Positions 37,357-46,729 of a stretch of DNA of 64,000 bases are shown here, piece after piece. Numbering within the stretch: position 1 is the stretch's first letter; each line of letters opens with the position of its first letter. The notes beneath the pieces are model-generated. The model was not told where the DNA came from and ran no database searches. It saw only the letters and a program-made list of their open reading frames with translations. The stretch lies in assembly GCA_963841065.1 (NCBI GenBank), contig CAWJBI010000033.1:1-64000 (forward strand), in the 5' to 3' direction. Position numbers and translations under genes: made by a program. The DNA comes from M0108 sp963841065 (GTDB lineage Bacteria > Pseudomonadota > Gammaproteobacteria > Chromatiales > Chromatiaceae).

Positions 37357-38295
37357 ATGAAGGAAACCATTTTGCTGGTCGGACACGGCTCCCGTGATCC
37401 CGGCGGCGAGGGCAACCGCGAGGTCGAGTTGTTCGCCCACCTCTGGCGCGAGCGGCAACCGGACTGGGACATCCAGGTGTGCTTCATCGAATTCGCCGAC
37501 CTGCTGGTGGCGGAGGGACTGACGCAAGCCGCCCGGGACGCCGACCGGGTCATCGTGGTGCCCCTCATCCTCAACGCCGCCGGCCATGTGAAGATGGAGC
37601 TTCCCGAGCACCTCCAGGCGGCCAGGGCGGCATTTCCGGACACCGCCTTCATCTATGTCCCCCATCTCGGTGCCGAGGACACCATCCTGAACGTCCTGAA
37701 GCGGCGCCTGGGCCAGGCCATGGACGAGTTGGACCGGCCCGACCCCCAGATCACGGGGGTCATCCTCCTCGGCCGGGGTTCCTCGGACCCCATGGCCAAC
37801 GGCGAGGTGGCCAAGATGGCGCGCTGGCTCTTCGAGGCCAGCGACCACGACCTGGTGGATATCGCCTTCACCGGGGTCGCCTATCCGCGGCTGGAGCGGG
37901 TGGTCCAGCGCCAGGCCCTGCTGGGCATGACCCAGATCATCGTCCTGCCCTACTATCTCTTTACCGGCAGCCTCATGGAGCGCATCAAGCGCCAGATGGC
38001 GCACCTGCGGCAACAATATCCGCGCCTGCGTTTTGCCCAGGGCGCCTATTTCGGCTTCGAGGATGAGATCTTCGACCTGCTGGAGCAGCGCGTGCGGGAG
38101 GGCCAGGCGGGCACGGGACTCATGCCCTGCGATGGCTGCAAATACCGGGAGCTGGCCCGGGACGGGTCCGGGGTGCATCACCACCACGACCCTGCCCCAG
38201 GTCATGGCCATCATCACGAGCATCACCACCAGGATCGGGCTCACCCTGCCCACCCCCCTGGCGGACACCCTAGCCACGGAGGTGACAGGCATTGA
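37357..38295 (+). CDS. cbiX: Sirohydrochlorin cobaltochelatase, long form with His-rich tail
   Basis: CbiX inserts cobalt into sirohydrochlorin, the first committed step of cobalt-early B12 synthesis. The N-terminal half has LLVGHGSRDPGGEGNREVEL and VVPLILNAAGHVKMELPEHL with the catalytic His residues; the second half (ILLGRGSSDPMANGEV, IIVLPYYLFTGSLMERIKRQ) is a duplicated chelatase fold. The end is HHHHDPAPGHGHHHEHHHQ, a cobalt-binding tail. ATG 37357 has GAGGGG upstream. Confidence 0.94.
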   Translation: MKETILLVGHGSRDPGGEGNREVELFAHLWRERQPDWDIQVCFIEFADLLVAEGLTQAARDADRVIVVPLILNAAGHVKMELPEHLQAARAAFPDTAFIYVPHLGAEDTILNVLKRRLGQAMDELDRPDPQITGVILLGRGSSDPMANGEVAKMARWLFEASDHDLVDIAFTGVAYPRLERVVQRQALLGMTQIIVLPYYLFTGSLMERIKRQMAHLRQQYPRLRFAQGAYFGFEDEIFDLLEQRVREGQAGTGLMPCDGCKYRELARDGSGVHHHHDPAPGHGHHHEHHHQDRAHPAHPPGGHPSHGGDRH

Positions 38296-38333
38296 GCCCG
38301 GGACCAACCAAGGACATGAATGACGGCAGCCCC

Positions 38334-38996
38334 ATGAGCACCAGGATCACCGAGCAACTGACCCAGGCGGGCCGCACCATCGAACAGGCCTCCTTTGCCA
38401 TCATCGACCGCGAGGCCGGGCCTCATGGCTACAGCGCCGACCAATGGCCCCTGGTACGGCGCCTGATCCACGCCTCCGCCGATTTTGAGTTCAATGGCCT
38501 GACGCGCTTTCATCCGGCGGCGGTCCAGGCCGGCATCGCCGCGGTGCGGGCGGGCCGGCCCATCGTCGCGGATGTCGAGATGATCCGGGTCGGCGTCTCC
38601 CGGCCCCGGCTGGCCCATTTCGGCGGCGAGATCCATCAATTCATCAACGACGAGGACGTCATCCGCCAGGCCCGCGCCGAGGACAGCACCCGCGCCGTCC
38701 AGGCCATGCGCAAGGCCCGGCGCCTGGGCCTGATCGACGGCGGCATTGTGGGCATCGGCAACGCCCCGACCGCCCTGCTGGAGGTGTTGCGCCAGATGAG
38801 CGAGGAAGGGGCGCGGCCGAGCCTCATCATCGGCATGCCGGTGGGCTTCGTCTCCGCCGCCGAGTCCAAGGCCGACCTGGCCCAGATCCAGGATATTCCC
38901 TGGATCCTGACCCAGGGCCGCAAGGGCGGCTCGACCCTGGTGGTCGCCGCCATCCATGCCCTGCTGGCCCTGGCCGAGGCCCAGGATGGGGCTTGA
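38334..38996 (+). CDS. cobH: Precorrin-8X/cobalt-precorrin-8 methylmutase
   Basis: CobH/CbiC moves the C11 methyl group to C12. The protein has about 220 residues with ASFAIIDREAG near the N-terminus, RPIVADVEMIRVGVSRPRL, GIVGIGNAPTALLEVL and PVGFVSAAESKADL, all conserved. ATG 38334 (MSTRITEQ) is preferred by homology. ATG 38316 is an in-frame alternative lying 1 nt after AAGGAC. Confidence 0.94.
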   Translation: MSTRITEQLTQAGRTIEQASFAIIDREAGPHGYSADQWPLVRRLIHASADFEFNGLTRFHPAAVQAGIAAVRAGRPIVADVEMIRVGVSRPRLAHFGGEIHQFINDEDVIRQARAEDSTRAVQAMRKARRLGLIDGGIVGIGNAPTALLEVLRQMSEEGARPSLIIGMPVGFVSAAESKADLAQIQDIPWILTQGRKGGSTLVVAAIHALLALAEAQDGA

Positions 38997-39140
38997 CCAA
39001 GGCCGGCGGCCAGGGACCTGCCTAGCGCAGGCCCCCGATCTCGATCCCGATCAGGTCGCGGTACCCACGCCGCCATCCTGGCCAGGTCCCCACAGGCCTG
39101 CCAGGGCTTCTGATCCCCTCCCGTCGCAGACTCCCCCGGC

Positions 39141-40736
39141 ATGGTCATGAAGGCACCGGAGAAGCGACGGCGGGGCCTGCGCACCGGCTTCACCACGGGT
39201 GCCTGTTCCGCCGCTGCCGCCCGGGCCGCGGCGGTGGGGCTGATCTCTGGCCGGGTGCCCGACCAGATTGACTGCCTGCTCCCCAACGGCCAATGGGCCT
39301 GCTTTGCCGTGAGCGATGGCCGCCTGGAGGAGGGTTCGGCCCACGCGATGGTGGTCAAGGATGCGGGTGACGACCCGGACTGCACGAACGGCGCCCATCT
39401 CACCGCCGATGTTCGGCCCCTGCCGCGGGCCCCTGGCGAGATCCGCATCCAGGGCGGCCCGGGCATAGGCATCGTCACCCTGCCCGGCCTGGGGCTGGAG
39501 GTCGGCGGACCGGCCATCAATCCGGTGCCGCGCCGGAACATCGAGGAAAACGTGCGCGCCGCCGCAGGTCACTGGCTGGCGGAGCAGGGTCTGGAGGTGA
39601 CCATCTCGGTACCCGGCGGCGAGAAGATGGCGTTAAAGACCCTGAATCCTCGCCTCGGCATCCTGGGAGGCATCTCCATCCTCGGCACCTCCGGCATCGT
39701 GCGCCCCTACTCCACCGCCTCCTTCCGCGCCAGCGTGGTCCAGGGCATCGAGGTCGCCGCCGCCCAGGGCCAGGACACCCTGGTCCTCACCACCGGCGGG
39801 CGCACCGAGAAGTTCGTCATGCGGGCCCTGCCCCATCTGGCCCCCGCCTGTTTCGTGCAGATGGGGGACTTCACCGGCGCCGCCCTGGACACCGCCGTCA
39901 AGCAGGGCATCCACCAGGTCGTCATCGGCTGCATGGTGGGCAAGCTCGCCAAGATGGCCCAGGGCGAGACCCTCACCCACGCCCGGCGCGCGGAGGTGGA
40001 TCGGGGCCTGCTGGCTGAACTGGCCCGGGAGTGCGGGGCGCCCGCCGAGGTCTGCGAGGACATCCGCCAGGCCGAGACCGCGCGCTACGCCGCGGAGCGC
40101 CTGGCCGAGCTGGGCCTCGGCCCGGCCTTTCACCAGGCCCTGGCCCAGCGTCTGGTGCGGACCCTGACTGCGCGCTATCCCGGCCAATTCGCCCTCCAGG
40201 TGCTGGTCTGCGATTTCGAGGGCCGGGAACTGATCGCCACGGCGGCGTCGGCCCCGGCGGCCCATGCCGATGAGCAGGGCGGCGGCGCCTCGGCCGGTAG
40301 CGGGGGCTCGGTAGCCAAGCCACTGGGACTCCGGCTGCCCTGGCCCCTGCGGGGGAGGGTTGCGGAGAGGGGTCCGAGGCAGCGGACCAGCAGGGAGTCG
40401 ATGTCTGATCCATGCCCCTGCCCACCCCTGCCGGATCATCGGCGTCCTGGACGACGGCCCCGCCGGCCTGACCGCCGCCGCCCTGGCCCATCTCCAGGCG
40501 GCGGACCTGGTGATCGGCGGCACCCGCCTCTTGAACCTCTGTGCCGGTCACCTGGCACCTCAGGCCGAGCGCCGCGATCTGACGGGCTGCCTGGGGAGCG
40601 TCCCGGCCTGGATCCGCGCGGCGCTGGCGGCCGGCCGGCGGGTGGTGGTCCTCGCCACCGGCGATCCCCTCTTCCACGGCATCGCCGGCTACCTGCGCGC
40701 CCGCCTCCCGGACCTGCCCCTCGAAATCCTCCCTAA
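39141..40736 (+). CDS. cbiD: Cobalt-precorrin-5B C1-methyltransferase CbiD, with run-on C-terminus
   Basis: CbiD methylates C1 in the anaerobic pathway. Family motifs are RTGFTTGACSAAAARAA at the N-terminus, GIGIVTLPGLGLEVGGPAIN, LGTSGIVRPYSTASFRAS and VLTTGGRTEKF. Homology ends at about residue 375 (near 40265). The frame then runs through palindromic element E3 and out of phase through the start of cbiE to a stop at 40734-40736. The native stop has been lost or moved, so the real end is uncertain. Confidence 0.9.
   Translation: MVMKAPEKRRRGLRTGFTTGACSAAAARAAAVGLISGRVPDQIDCLLPNGQWACFAVSDGRLEEGSAHAMVVKDAGDDPDCTNGAHLTADVRPLPRAPGEIRIQGGPGIGIVTLPGLGLEVGGPAINPVPRRNIEENVRAAAGHWLAEQGLEVTISVPGGEKMALKTLNPRLGILGGISILGTSGIVRPYSTASFRASVVQGIEVAAAQGQDTLVLTTGGRTEKFVMRALPHLAPACFVQMGDFTGAALDTAVKQGIHQVVIGCMVGKLAKMAQGETLTHARRAEVDRGLLAELARECGAPAEVCEDIRQAETARYAAERLAELGLGPAFHQALAQRLVRTLTARYPGQFALQVLVCDFEGRELIATAASAPAAHADEQGGGASAGSGGSVAKPLGLRLPWPLRGRVAERGPRQRTSRESMSDPCPCPPLPDHRRPGRRPRRPDRRRPGPSPGGGPGDRRHPPLEPLCRSPGTSGRAPRSDGLPGERPGLDPRGAGGRPAGGGPRHRRSPLPRHRRLPARPPPGPAPRNPP
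40327..40380. repeat. Palindromic element E3 at the cbiD/cbiE junction
   Basis: The sequence CCCCTGCGGGGGAGGGTTGC with GAGAGGGGTCCGAGG belongs to the same family as E2 and E4 but is shorter and more diverged. It replaces the native end of cbiD. Confidence 0.65.
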
Positions 40737-41994
40737 CCTCTCCACGCTCCAGGTCGCCTGCGCCCGCCTCGGCCTTGCCTGGCAAGACCTCCGCGTCGTC
40801 TCGGTCCACGGCCGGGACTGCGGTGAGTGGCTTGAGGGCGCGGGACCCGAACACGGGCTTTACCCCATCCTGCGGGCCCTCCAGTACCCTGGGACACCTC
40901 CTGGCAAGGGCTCCGGTCCTGGGGTAAGCCTTCAGCTCCCCCGGCCACCGGGTCTGGCCCCCTCCCCCCTTGCGGGGGAGGGTTGGGGAGAGGGGGCTGC
41001 AGGGTTAACTTCCGATCAGGTTCCCAACCCTAATCGCGGCGGCTTCCCTGGACCTAGCCCCGTCACCGCCACCCTGGCCATTCTCACCAGCCCGGCCAAC
41101 AGCCCGGACCGCATCGCCCGCATGTTGGTCCAGGAAGGTCTGGGCGCCAGCTTCCGCATGACGGTGGCCGCGCACCTGCGCCGGCTGGACGAGCAGGTGA
41201 TCGCCGATTGCCCCCTGGACCAGGCCGCCACCATGACCTTTGCCGAGCCCAATCTGGTCATCCTGACCCGCCAGGCACCCGCCCCCGCCCCGGTCCTCTT
41301 CGGTCTGGCGGACGAGCGCTTCCGCCAGCGCCAACCCGACCGGGGCCTGATCACCAAGCGCGAGGCCCGCGCCCTGTCCCTGGCCCGCCTGCAACTGCGC
41401 TCCGACAGCATCGTCTGGGACATCGGCGCTGGCTCCGGCGCCGTGGGTCTGGAGGCGGCGCGCCTCTGCCCCCAGGGCTTCGTCCACGCCATCGAGAAGA
41501 ACCCCGAGGATGCCGCCATCGCCCGGGAGAATCGCCGCCGCCTCGGCATCCCCAATTACCGCCTGATCCAGGCCCAGGCCCCCCAGGGCCTGGCGGACTG
41601 GCCGGACCCCGACGCCATCTTCATTGGCGGTTCCGGGGGGCAACTTGCCGCCTTGATCCAGCTCGCCCTGACCCGCCTGCGGGCCAAGGGCTGGCTGGTG
41701 ATGAATTTCGTCACCTTCGAGAATCTGCACCTCGCCATGACTGAACTCAAGACCCTGCAAGCCCGCTGGGATGTCACCCAGATCCAGGCCTCCCGCGGCC
41801 AGCCCATCCTCGACATGTACCGCCTGGTCCCCGAGAACCCGGTGTGGATCCTGGCCGCCACGCCCGGGGATCGCCATGACCCTTGCGAGATGAACCAGTC
41901 AGCCCCGGGGCCAGGGCCAAGGGCTGCCTCCAGGGCGTCAGCCTGGGCCCCGGCGATCCGGGCCTCATCACCCGCCGGGCCTGGGAGCTGCTGA
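40401..41994 (+). CDS. cbiET: Precorrin-6Y C5,15-methyltransferase/decarboxylase (CbiE-CbiT fusion), frameshift at codon ~9
   Basis: CbiE (about 40430-40900: IIGVLDDGPAGLTAAALAHL, LATGDPLFHGIAGYL) and CbiT (about 41070-41870: DIGAGSGAVGLEAARL, FIGGSGGQLAALI) are joined as in CobL; the enzyme methylates C5 and C15 and decarboxylates ring C. ATG 40401 has AGGGAG at ideal spacing, but a surplus C at 40425-40428 must be removed to reach the CbiE frame. Element E4 (40924-41009) encodes the linker between the two enzymes (SPLAGEGWGEG). The C-terminus overlaps cobI. Confidence 0.9.
40924..41009. repeat. Palindromic element E4 inside cbiET
   Basis: An 86-bp unit bounded by GTAAGCCTTCAG and CTGCAGGGTTAAC with the central hairpin CCCTCCCCCCTTGCGGGGGA. 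It lies exactly in the CbiE-CbiT linker and keeps the reading frame open. Confidence 0.8.
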
Positions 41995-42689
41995 CGGGGG
42001 ATGGCCTCTGGACCTACCCGGTACGCAAGCCGGGCGGGGACAGCTTCGCCCTGGACATAGCCCAGCGCGCCGGGCTGGCGGTGCCGGATGCGGCCATCCC
42101 CCTCTGTTTCCCCATGACCCACAACGCCGAGATCCTGGCCAAGCACTGGCTGGCGGCGGCTCACAGCGTCCTGGAACAGCTTGAGGCGGGGCGGGATGTC
42201 TGTTTCCTGGTGGAAGGCGATGCCTCCACCTATTCCACCTTCGGCCACCTGGCGCGCACCGTCACCGCCCTGGATGCCGGGATTCGGGTGGAGGTGGTGG
42301 CCGGGGTCACCTCCTATCAGGCCGCCGCCGCGCACCTGGGTCTGGCCCTGGCGGACGCGGACGACACCCTGGCCATCCTCCCCGCCGGTTATGGCATCCA
42401 CACCATCGATCACCTGCTGGACGAGTTCGACTCCCTGGTCCTGCTCAAGGTCAAACCCCTGCTGGGGGACATCATCGCGCTGCTGGAGAGACGCGGCCTG
42501 CTGCCCTACGCCAGCTTCGTGGAGAAGGTGGGCTGCCCCGAGGAGCGGACGGTCCGGGACCTGACCCAGATTCGCCACGAGACCGTCAACTACCTGTCCC
42601 TCCTCCTGGTCCACAACCCCAACCGGCCCAAGGGCGAGATGCTGCGCGGCTGCCGTCATCCGGCGGCCCGGGACGAGGCGACCGCATGA
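41883..42689 (+). CDS. cobI: Precorrin-2/cobalt-precorrin-2 C20-methyltransferase
   Basis: CobI/CbiL methylates C20. Visible are GVSLGPGDPGLITRRAWELL, FPMTHNAEILAKHWLAAAHS and CFLVEGDASTYSTFGHLAR, then VVAGVTSYQAAAAHLGLALA. The start TTG 41883 is the only start codon that keeps the N-terminal motif in frame. The stop overlaps the cbiG ATG (ATGA), consistent with translational coupling. Confidence 0.93.
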   Translation: MRDEPVSPGARAKGCLQGVSLGPGDPGLITRRAWELLTGDGLWTYPVRKPGGDSFALDIAQRAGLAVPDAAIPLCFPMTHNAEILAKHWLAAAHSVLEQLEAGRDVCFLVEGDASTYSTFGHLARTVTALDAGIRVEVVAGVTSYQAAAAHLGLALADADDTLAILPAGYGIHTIDHLLDEFDSLVLLKVKPLLGDIIALLERRGLLPYASFVEKVGCPEERTVRDLTQIRHETVNYLSLLLVHNPNRPKGEMLRGCRHPAARDEATA

Positions 42690-42946
42690 GGATGCCCACG
42701 GGGCGGATAGCCCTGGTCGCCATCACGCGCCGGGGAGCCCAGCAGGCCGGCGCCCTGGCCCGACGGCTGGTGGCCGCCAGCCCTCTTCTTCCGACTCCCT
42801 CCCCCTTACTGAGGAGGGCGTGGAGCGGAGTCCGAGGGATTTCTTACTCCCTCCCCCCTCGCGGGGGAGGGCTGGGGAGAGGGGGCCGAAGGTTTACCTC
42901 CCGCTTACCCACGCGTCACAGCAGGTCCGACGGTCGCCGGCCCTGA
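42686..42946 (+). pseudogene. cbiG: CbiG N-terminal fragment ending in palindromic repeats
   Basis: The first 30 residues (RIALVAITRRGAQQAGALAR RLVAA) match the start of CbiG, the cobalt-precorrin-5A lactone hydrolase. After about 42780 the frame reads repeat sequence (LPPRGGGLGRGG) and stops. The rest of CbiG resumes in another phase near 42985. Confidence 0.8.
42783..42897. repeat. Palindromic element E5 (two units) inside cbiG
   Basis: Two tandem units, one degenerate (CCGACTCCCTCCCCC-TTACTGAGGAGGG) and one good (CTCCCCCCTCGCGGGGGAGG, GGGGAGAGGGGGCCGAAGG), interrupt cbiG about 100 bp after its start codon. Confidence 0.75.
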
Positions 42947-42989
42947 TTCCCTGGTTTCCGCAGCCTCGCCGAGCGCAATCGCCACCCAG

Positions 42990-43727
42990 GTGGCCCTGAT
43001 CGTCGCCGCCAAATTCGCCCCGACCGCGGCCGAATCAGCCTGGCCGGCCCTGTCCCCGCCAGACCCGGCCGCGACTGCCGACCCCCCGGCCGATGACGCC
43101 GCCACCAGCGCGCCTGGCCCCAGCCTCCGGCTCATCCCCTACCCAGGTGCCCTGAAGGACCAGATCGGCACCCTCTTCGCGACCTATGACCAGATCGTCT
43201 TTTTCGTCTCCCTGGGGGCCGTGATCCGCCTCATCGCCCCCCACCTCCAATCCAAGCACCAGGACCCCGGCGTGCTGGTGGTGGACGAGGCCGGGCGCTT
43301 CGTCATCCCCGCCCTGTCCGGCCATGTGGGCGGGGCCAATGCCTTCGCCGAGCACTTGGCGGCCCTGCTCGGCGCCACCGCCGTACTGACCACCGCCTCG
43401 GATGTCGGCCAGACCCTCGCCGTCGATCTCCTGGGCCGGGAACTGGGCTGGCGCCTGGAGGCCCCCAAGATCAACGTCACCCGCGTCTCCGCTCATGTCG
43501 TCAATGGGGAGCCCATCGCCCTGGTGCAGGAGGCCGGCCGCCGCGACTGGTGGCGCCGCGCGACGCCCCCGCCGGCCAATATCCAGGTCTTCGCGCGCTT
43601 CGAGGAGATCGACCCGGAGGCCTTTCGGGGCCTGCTCTGGGTGACGCGCCGCGCCATCTCCCCGGACCTGTGGCAACGCTTCGCGGAGCGCCTGGTGGTG
43701 TATCGGCCACCCGAGGATCAGCCATGA
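42990..43727 (+). CDS. cbiG: CbiG main part (cobalt-precorrin-5A hydrolase), 5' end displaced
   Basis: From GTG 42990, ALIVAAKFAPTAAESAWPAL continues the CbiG N-domain. LFATYDQIVFFVSLGAVIRL, then DPGVLVVDEAGRFVIPALSG HVGGANAFAEHLA and TTASDVGQTLAVDLLG are the conserved core that opens the delta-lactone and releases acetaldehyde. Its own start is separated by element E5 and out of phase. A proline/alanine-rich insert lies near residues 20-45. The stop overlaps the next ATG (ATGA). Confidence 0.88.
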   Translation: MALIVAAKFAPTAAESAWPALSPPDPAATADPPADDAATSAPGPSLRLIPYPGALKDQIGTLFATYDQIVFFVSLGAVIRLIAPHLQSKHQDPGVLVVDEAGRFVIPALSGHVGGANAFAEHLAALLGATAVLTTASDVGQTLAVDLLGRELGWRLEAPKINVTRVSAHVVNGEPIALVQEAGRRDWWRRATPPPANIQVFARFEEIDPEAFRGLLWVTRRAISPDLWQRFAERLVVYRPPEDQP

Positions 43728-44128
43728 GGCGCGTCACCCTGGGCGTCGGCTGCGATCGCGGCACCGCCCCCGAGACCTTGCGCACGGCGGTCATGCAGGC
43801 CTTGGCCAGCGTCCATCTGGAGCCGGTCGCGGTCGCGACCCTGGCCACCATCGATAAAAAACATGACGAGGCGGCCATCCTCCTCCTCGCCGCGGAACAG
43901 GGCTGGCCCTTGCGCCTCTTTGGCGCCGCCGAACTGGCCCAGGTCCCGGTGCCCAATCCGTCCGCGACGGTCCTTGCCCACATGGGGACACCCGCCGTCG
44001 CGGAGGCCGCGGCCCTGCTGGCCGCGAACGGCCGGATGGAGGATCTGGTGCTGGAAAAATTCAAATACCGGGGCCCCGATGGCAAGAACGCCACGGTCTC
44101 CATCGCCTGGTGTCGCATCCATGAATGA
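43724..44128 (+). CDS. CobE/CbiG C-terminal domain protein
   Basis: A 134-residue stand-alone version of the CbiG C-terminal (CobE) domain: TLGVGCDRGTAPETLRTAVM near the N-terminus, LATIDKKHDEAAILLLAAEQ, then GRMEDLVLEKFKYRGPDGKN ATVSIA. ATG 43724 overlaps the cbiG stop, so the two are probably translated together. CobE-type domains are implicated in handling methylated corrin intermediates; the exact activity is unsettled. Confidence 0.88.
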   Translation: MRRVTLGVGCDRGTAPETLRTAVMQALASVHLEPVAVATLATIDKKHDEAAILLLAAEQGWPLRLFGAAELAQVPVPNPSATVLAHMGTPAVAEAAALLAANGRMEDLVLEKFKYRGPDGKNATVSIAWCRIHE

Positions 44129-44152
44129 AGGCGCATTGGCGGATTCGACCCA

Positions 44153-45612
44153 GTGACCCGCCCCCCGGGGCAAGATATTCCTGGTGGGCCTGGGCCCTGG
44201 CGCCGAGGACTACCTGAGCCTGCGCGCCCGCCAGGCCCTGGCCGAGGCCGAGGTGATCATTGGCTATGGCACCTACATCAAGCTGATTCAGCATCTCCTG
44301 ACCGATCAGGAGGTCATCCGCAAGGGCATGACGGAGGAGATCGACCGCTGCGTGGCGGCCTATGAGTACGCCCAGGCCGGTCGGCGCGTGGCCCTCATCT
44401 CCTCCGGTGACATCGGCGTCTATGGCATGGCCGGCCCCACTTACGAGGTGTTGCTGCGCTCCGGCTGGCACCCCGGGGGCGACATCGAGGTCGAGGTGAT
44501 ACCCGGCATTACCTCCCTCTCCGCCTGCGCCTCCCTGGTCGGAGCGCCCCTGACCCATGATTTCTGCTCCATCTCCCTCTCCGACCTCCTGACCCCCTGG
44601 CCCGTCATCGCCCAGCGGCTCGCGGCCGCGGCGCGCGGGCGACTTCGTGATCGCCCTCTACAACCCGCGGAGTGGCCGGCGCACCCAGCACCTGGTCGAG
44701 GCCCAGCGCATTCTCCTGCGCCATCGCCAAGCCGAGACGCCGGTGGCCATCGTCAAATCCGCCTACCGCGAGGGCCAGGCGGTTCATCTGACCCACCTCG
44801 GCGCCCTGGCGGAGGCCCAGATCGGCATGCTGTCCACGGTCCTGATCGGCAACGCCAGCACCTACGTCCAGGATGGGCTCATGGTCACGCCGCGCGGCTA
44901 TGCCCAAAAGTACGACGCCATCACCGGCGACCCCAGGTCGGGCGAGCGGGCCGGTCGATCCCTGAGCCTGGGCCTGGAGGGCTGGCAGGCCGCGATCCGC
45001 GACCAGCTCGGGCAAATCCAGGGGGGGTCGCTGGCGGCGTTGGCGCGGGACCGCGGGGTCCCCCTGGGAGAACTCCTCCAGGCCATCGGGCAGGCCGGGA
45101 CCCGGGAGGCTGGCGGCATGGTTGACCGCCAGGCCGAGGACACGACTGGCCTGATCGCGGCCCAGGTCAGAGTTGGCGCCGAGCAGGCGCTGTTGCAGGT
45201 CATCCCGGCCTGGGGGCCGGTCCGGCTGGAGATCCAGAGTCCGGCGGGTCTGATGGCGGAATGGCGGCTGGAGCGCCTCGCCTTCAGCCAGGATGCGGAG
45301 TGGGGCGAACGCATCTCCTCCTGGAAGACCGGTTCCCCATGCTTCAGCCGGGATGCGGATGGCAGTGAGAGTGGACGGAACGGCTGGCTGACCCTGGCAA
45401 CCCCAGGGTCCTGCCTGCGCATCGACGCCGCGCGTATCGCCCAAGCCTGGTTCCTCCGCCAGGACGATCAGCGGCGCGAGGTCCATTTCCTCGACGCGGC
45501 GGATGAGGCCATCCTGACCCTGGCGCTGGTTGCCACCGAGCGGGGTCTCGATCCCCGAGCCGAGGAGGCCTATTTCCAGGCCTGGCGGACCCTGACGGTT
45601 CCAGCGACATGA
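44153..45612 (+). pseudogene. cobJ: Precorrin-3B C17-methyltransferase CobJ/CbiH with extra C-terminal domain, frameshifted
   Basis: The methyltransferase part shows KIFLVGLGPGAEDYLSLRAR, LISSGDIGVYGMAGPTYEVL, VIPGITSLSACASLVG and, after a frame change, DFVIALYNPRSGRRTQHLVE. GTG 44153 is brought into frame by dropping one C from the run at 44161-44166; a surplus G near 44638 accounts for the second break. After about residue 260 there are 220 further residues not found in ordinary CbiH. One stretch, GSCLRIDAARIAQAWFLRQ, resembles the repeated motif of HemS/HutX heme-utilisation proteins. The stop overlaps the cbiB start. Confidence 0.88.
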
Positions 45613-46543
45613 GCGACGGCATGACCAGCGCCCTCATCCTGCCCCTGGCCCTGGCCCTCGACGCCTGGCTGGGGGAGCCGCGCCGCTTCCACCCCCTGAT
45701 CGGCTTCGGCTGGCTGGCCCAGGCCCTGGAAAACCGTCTCTGGGGTGATGCCAGCTGGCGGGGTGTCCTGGCCCTCCTGCTGCTCATCCTGCCCTTCACC
45801 CTGCTCGCCCTCCTCGTCAGCGCCCTGGCCCGGGAGCCCCGCCCTGGACCTCCTGGTGCTCTATCTCGCCATCGGCTGGCGCAGCCTGGGAGAACACGCC
45901 GGCCGGGTGCGCGATGCCCTGGCCGGTGGCGACCTGACCCAGGCCCGCCAGGCGGTGGGCTACCTGGTCAGTCGCGACACCGCCGACCTGGATGAAGCGG
46001 CCATTGCCAAGGCGACGGTCGAATCCGTGCTGGAAAACGGCAACGACGCCATCTTCGGTGCCCTCTTCTGGTTTCTGGTGGCGGGGGCACCCGGCGTCCT
46101 CCTCTATCGGCTGACCAACACCCTGGACGCCATGTGGGGCTACCGTACCGAGCGCTACCGGCGTTTCGGTTGGGCGGCGGCGCGCCTGGACGACCTGCTG
46201 AATTGGGCCCCGGCGCGGCTCACGGCCCTGAGTTATGCCCTGGTCGGCCATGTCACCGAGGCCCTGGCCTGCTGGCGCCAGGCAAGGCCCGGCCTGGAAA
46301 AGCCCCAACGCCGGCCCGGTGATGGCCGCTGGCGCCGGCAGTCTCGGTGTCCTGCTGGGTGGTGCGGCCATCTACCATGGCGTCGCCCAGGTCCGGCCCC
46401 CGCTGGGGGCGGGGCCGCCGGCGGGTACCCAGGACATCGACCGCGCCCTCGGCTTGATCCGCCGCGCCCTGGCGCTCTGGGTCATCGCCGTCCTGGTGGG
46501 CGCTGGCCTCTATAGCTACCTGAACTCAGGAGCAGCGACGTGA
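45609..46543 (+). pseudogene. cbiB: Adenosylcobinamide-phosphate synthase CbiB, two frameshifts
   Basis: CbiB (CobD in Pseudomonas naming) attaches aminopropanol phosphate to adenosylcobyric acid. The pieces read LALDAWLGEPRRFHPLIGFG, LAIGWRSLGEHAGRVRDALA, SRDTADLDEAAIAKATVESV, MWGYRTERYRRFGWAAARLD and SPNAGPVMAAGAG, all conserved, with membrane segments throughout. A surplus C near 45842 and a surplus A near 46300 shift the frame. ATG 45609 overlaps the cobJ stop. Confidence 0.9.
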
Positions 46544-46615
46544 CGGGGGCCGAGCCATGAAGGGCCGATATTCATACCCATCGCGCCTCAGGCTTCGGCG
46601 GGTGGCGAGAGGGTC

Positions 46616-46704
46616 GGGTGGCGGTGGGCGGGGTGTCGACAGCAGGGATGCTGTCGCCAAGCCTACAGGGACGTATTCACGGCGTCCCCCGCTCGCCGTC
46701 ACCC
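46616..46704 (+). repeat. Dispersed structured repeat, copy B
   Basis: The 89-bp core has outer arms GGGTGGCGGTGGGC / GCTCGCCGTCACCC and the invariant inner part GTCGACAGCAGGGATGCTGTCG, then CCAAGCCTACAGGGACGTA TTCACGGCGTCCCC. It is in the same direction as copy C and the two flank the threonine-phosphate decarboxylase gene. Confidence 0.85.
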
Positions 46705-46729
46705 GGCCCCGGATACCGAAAACCCATGT

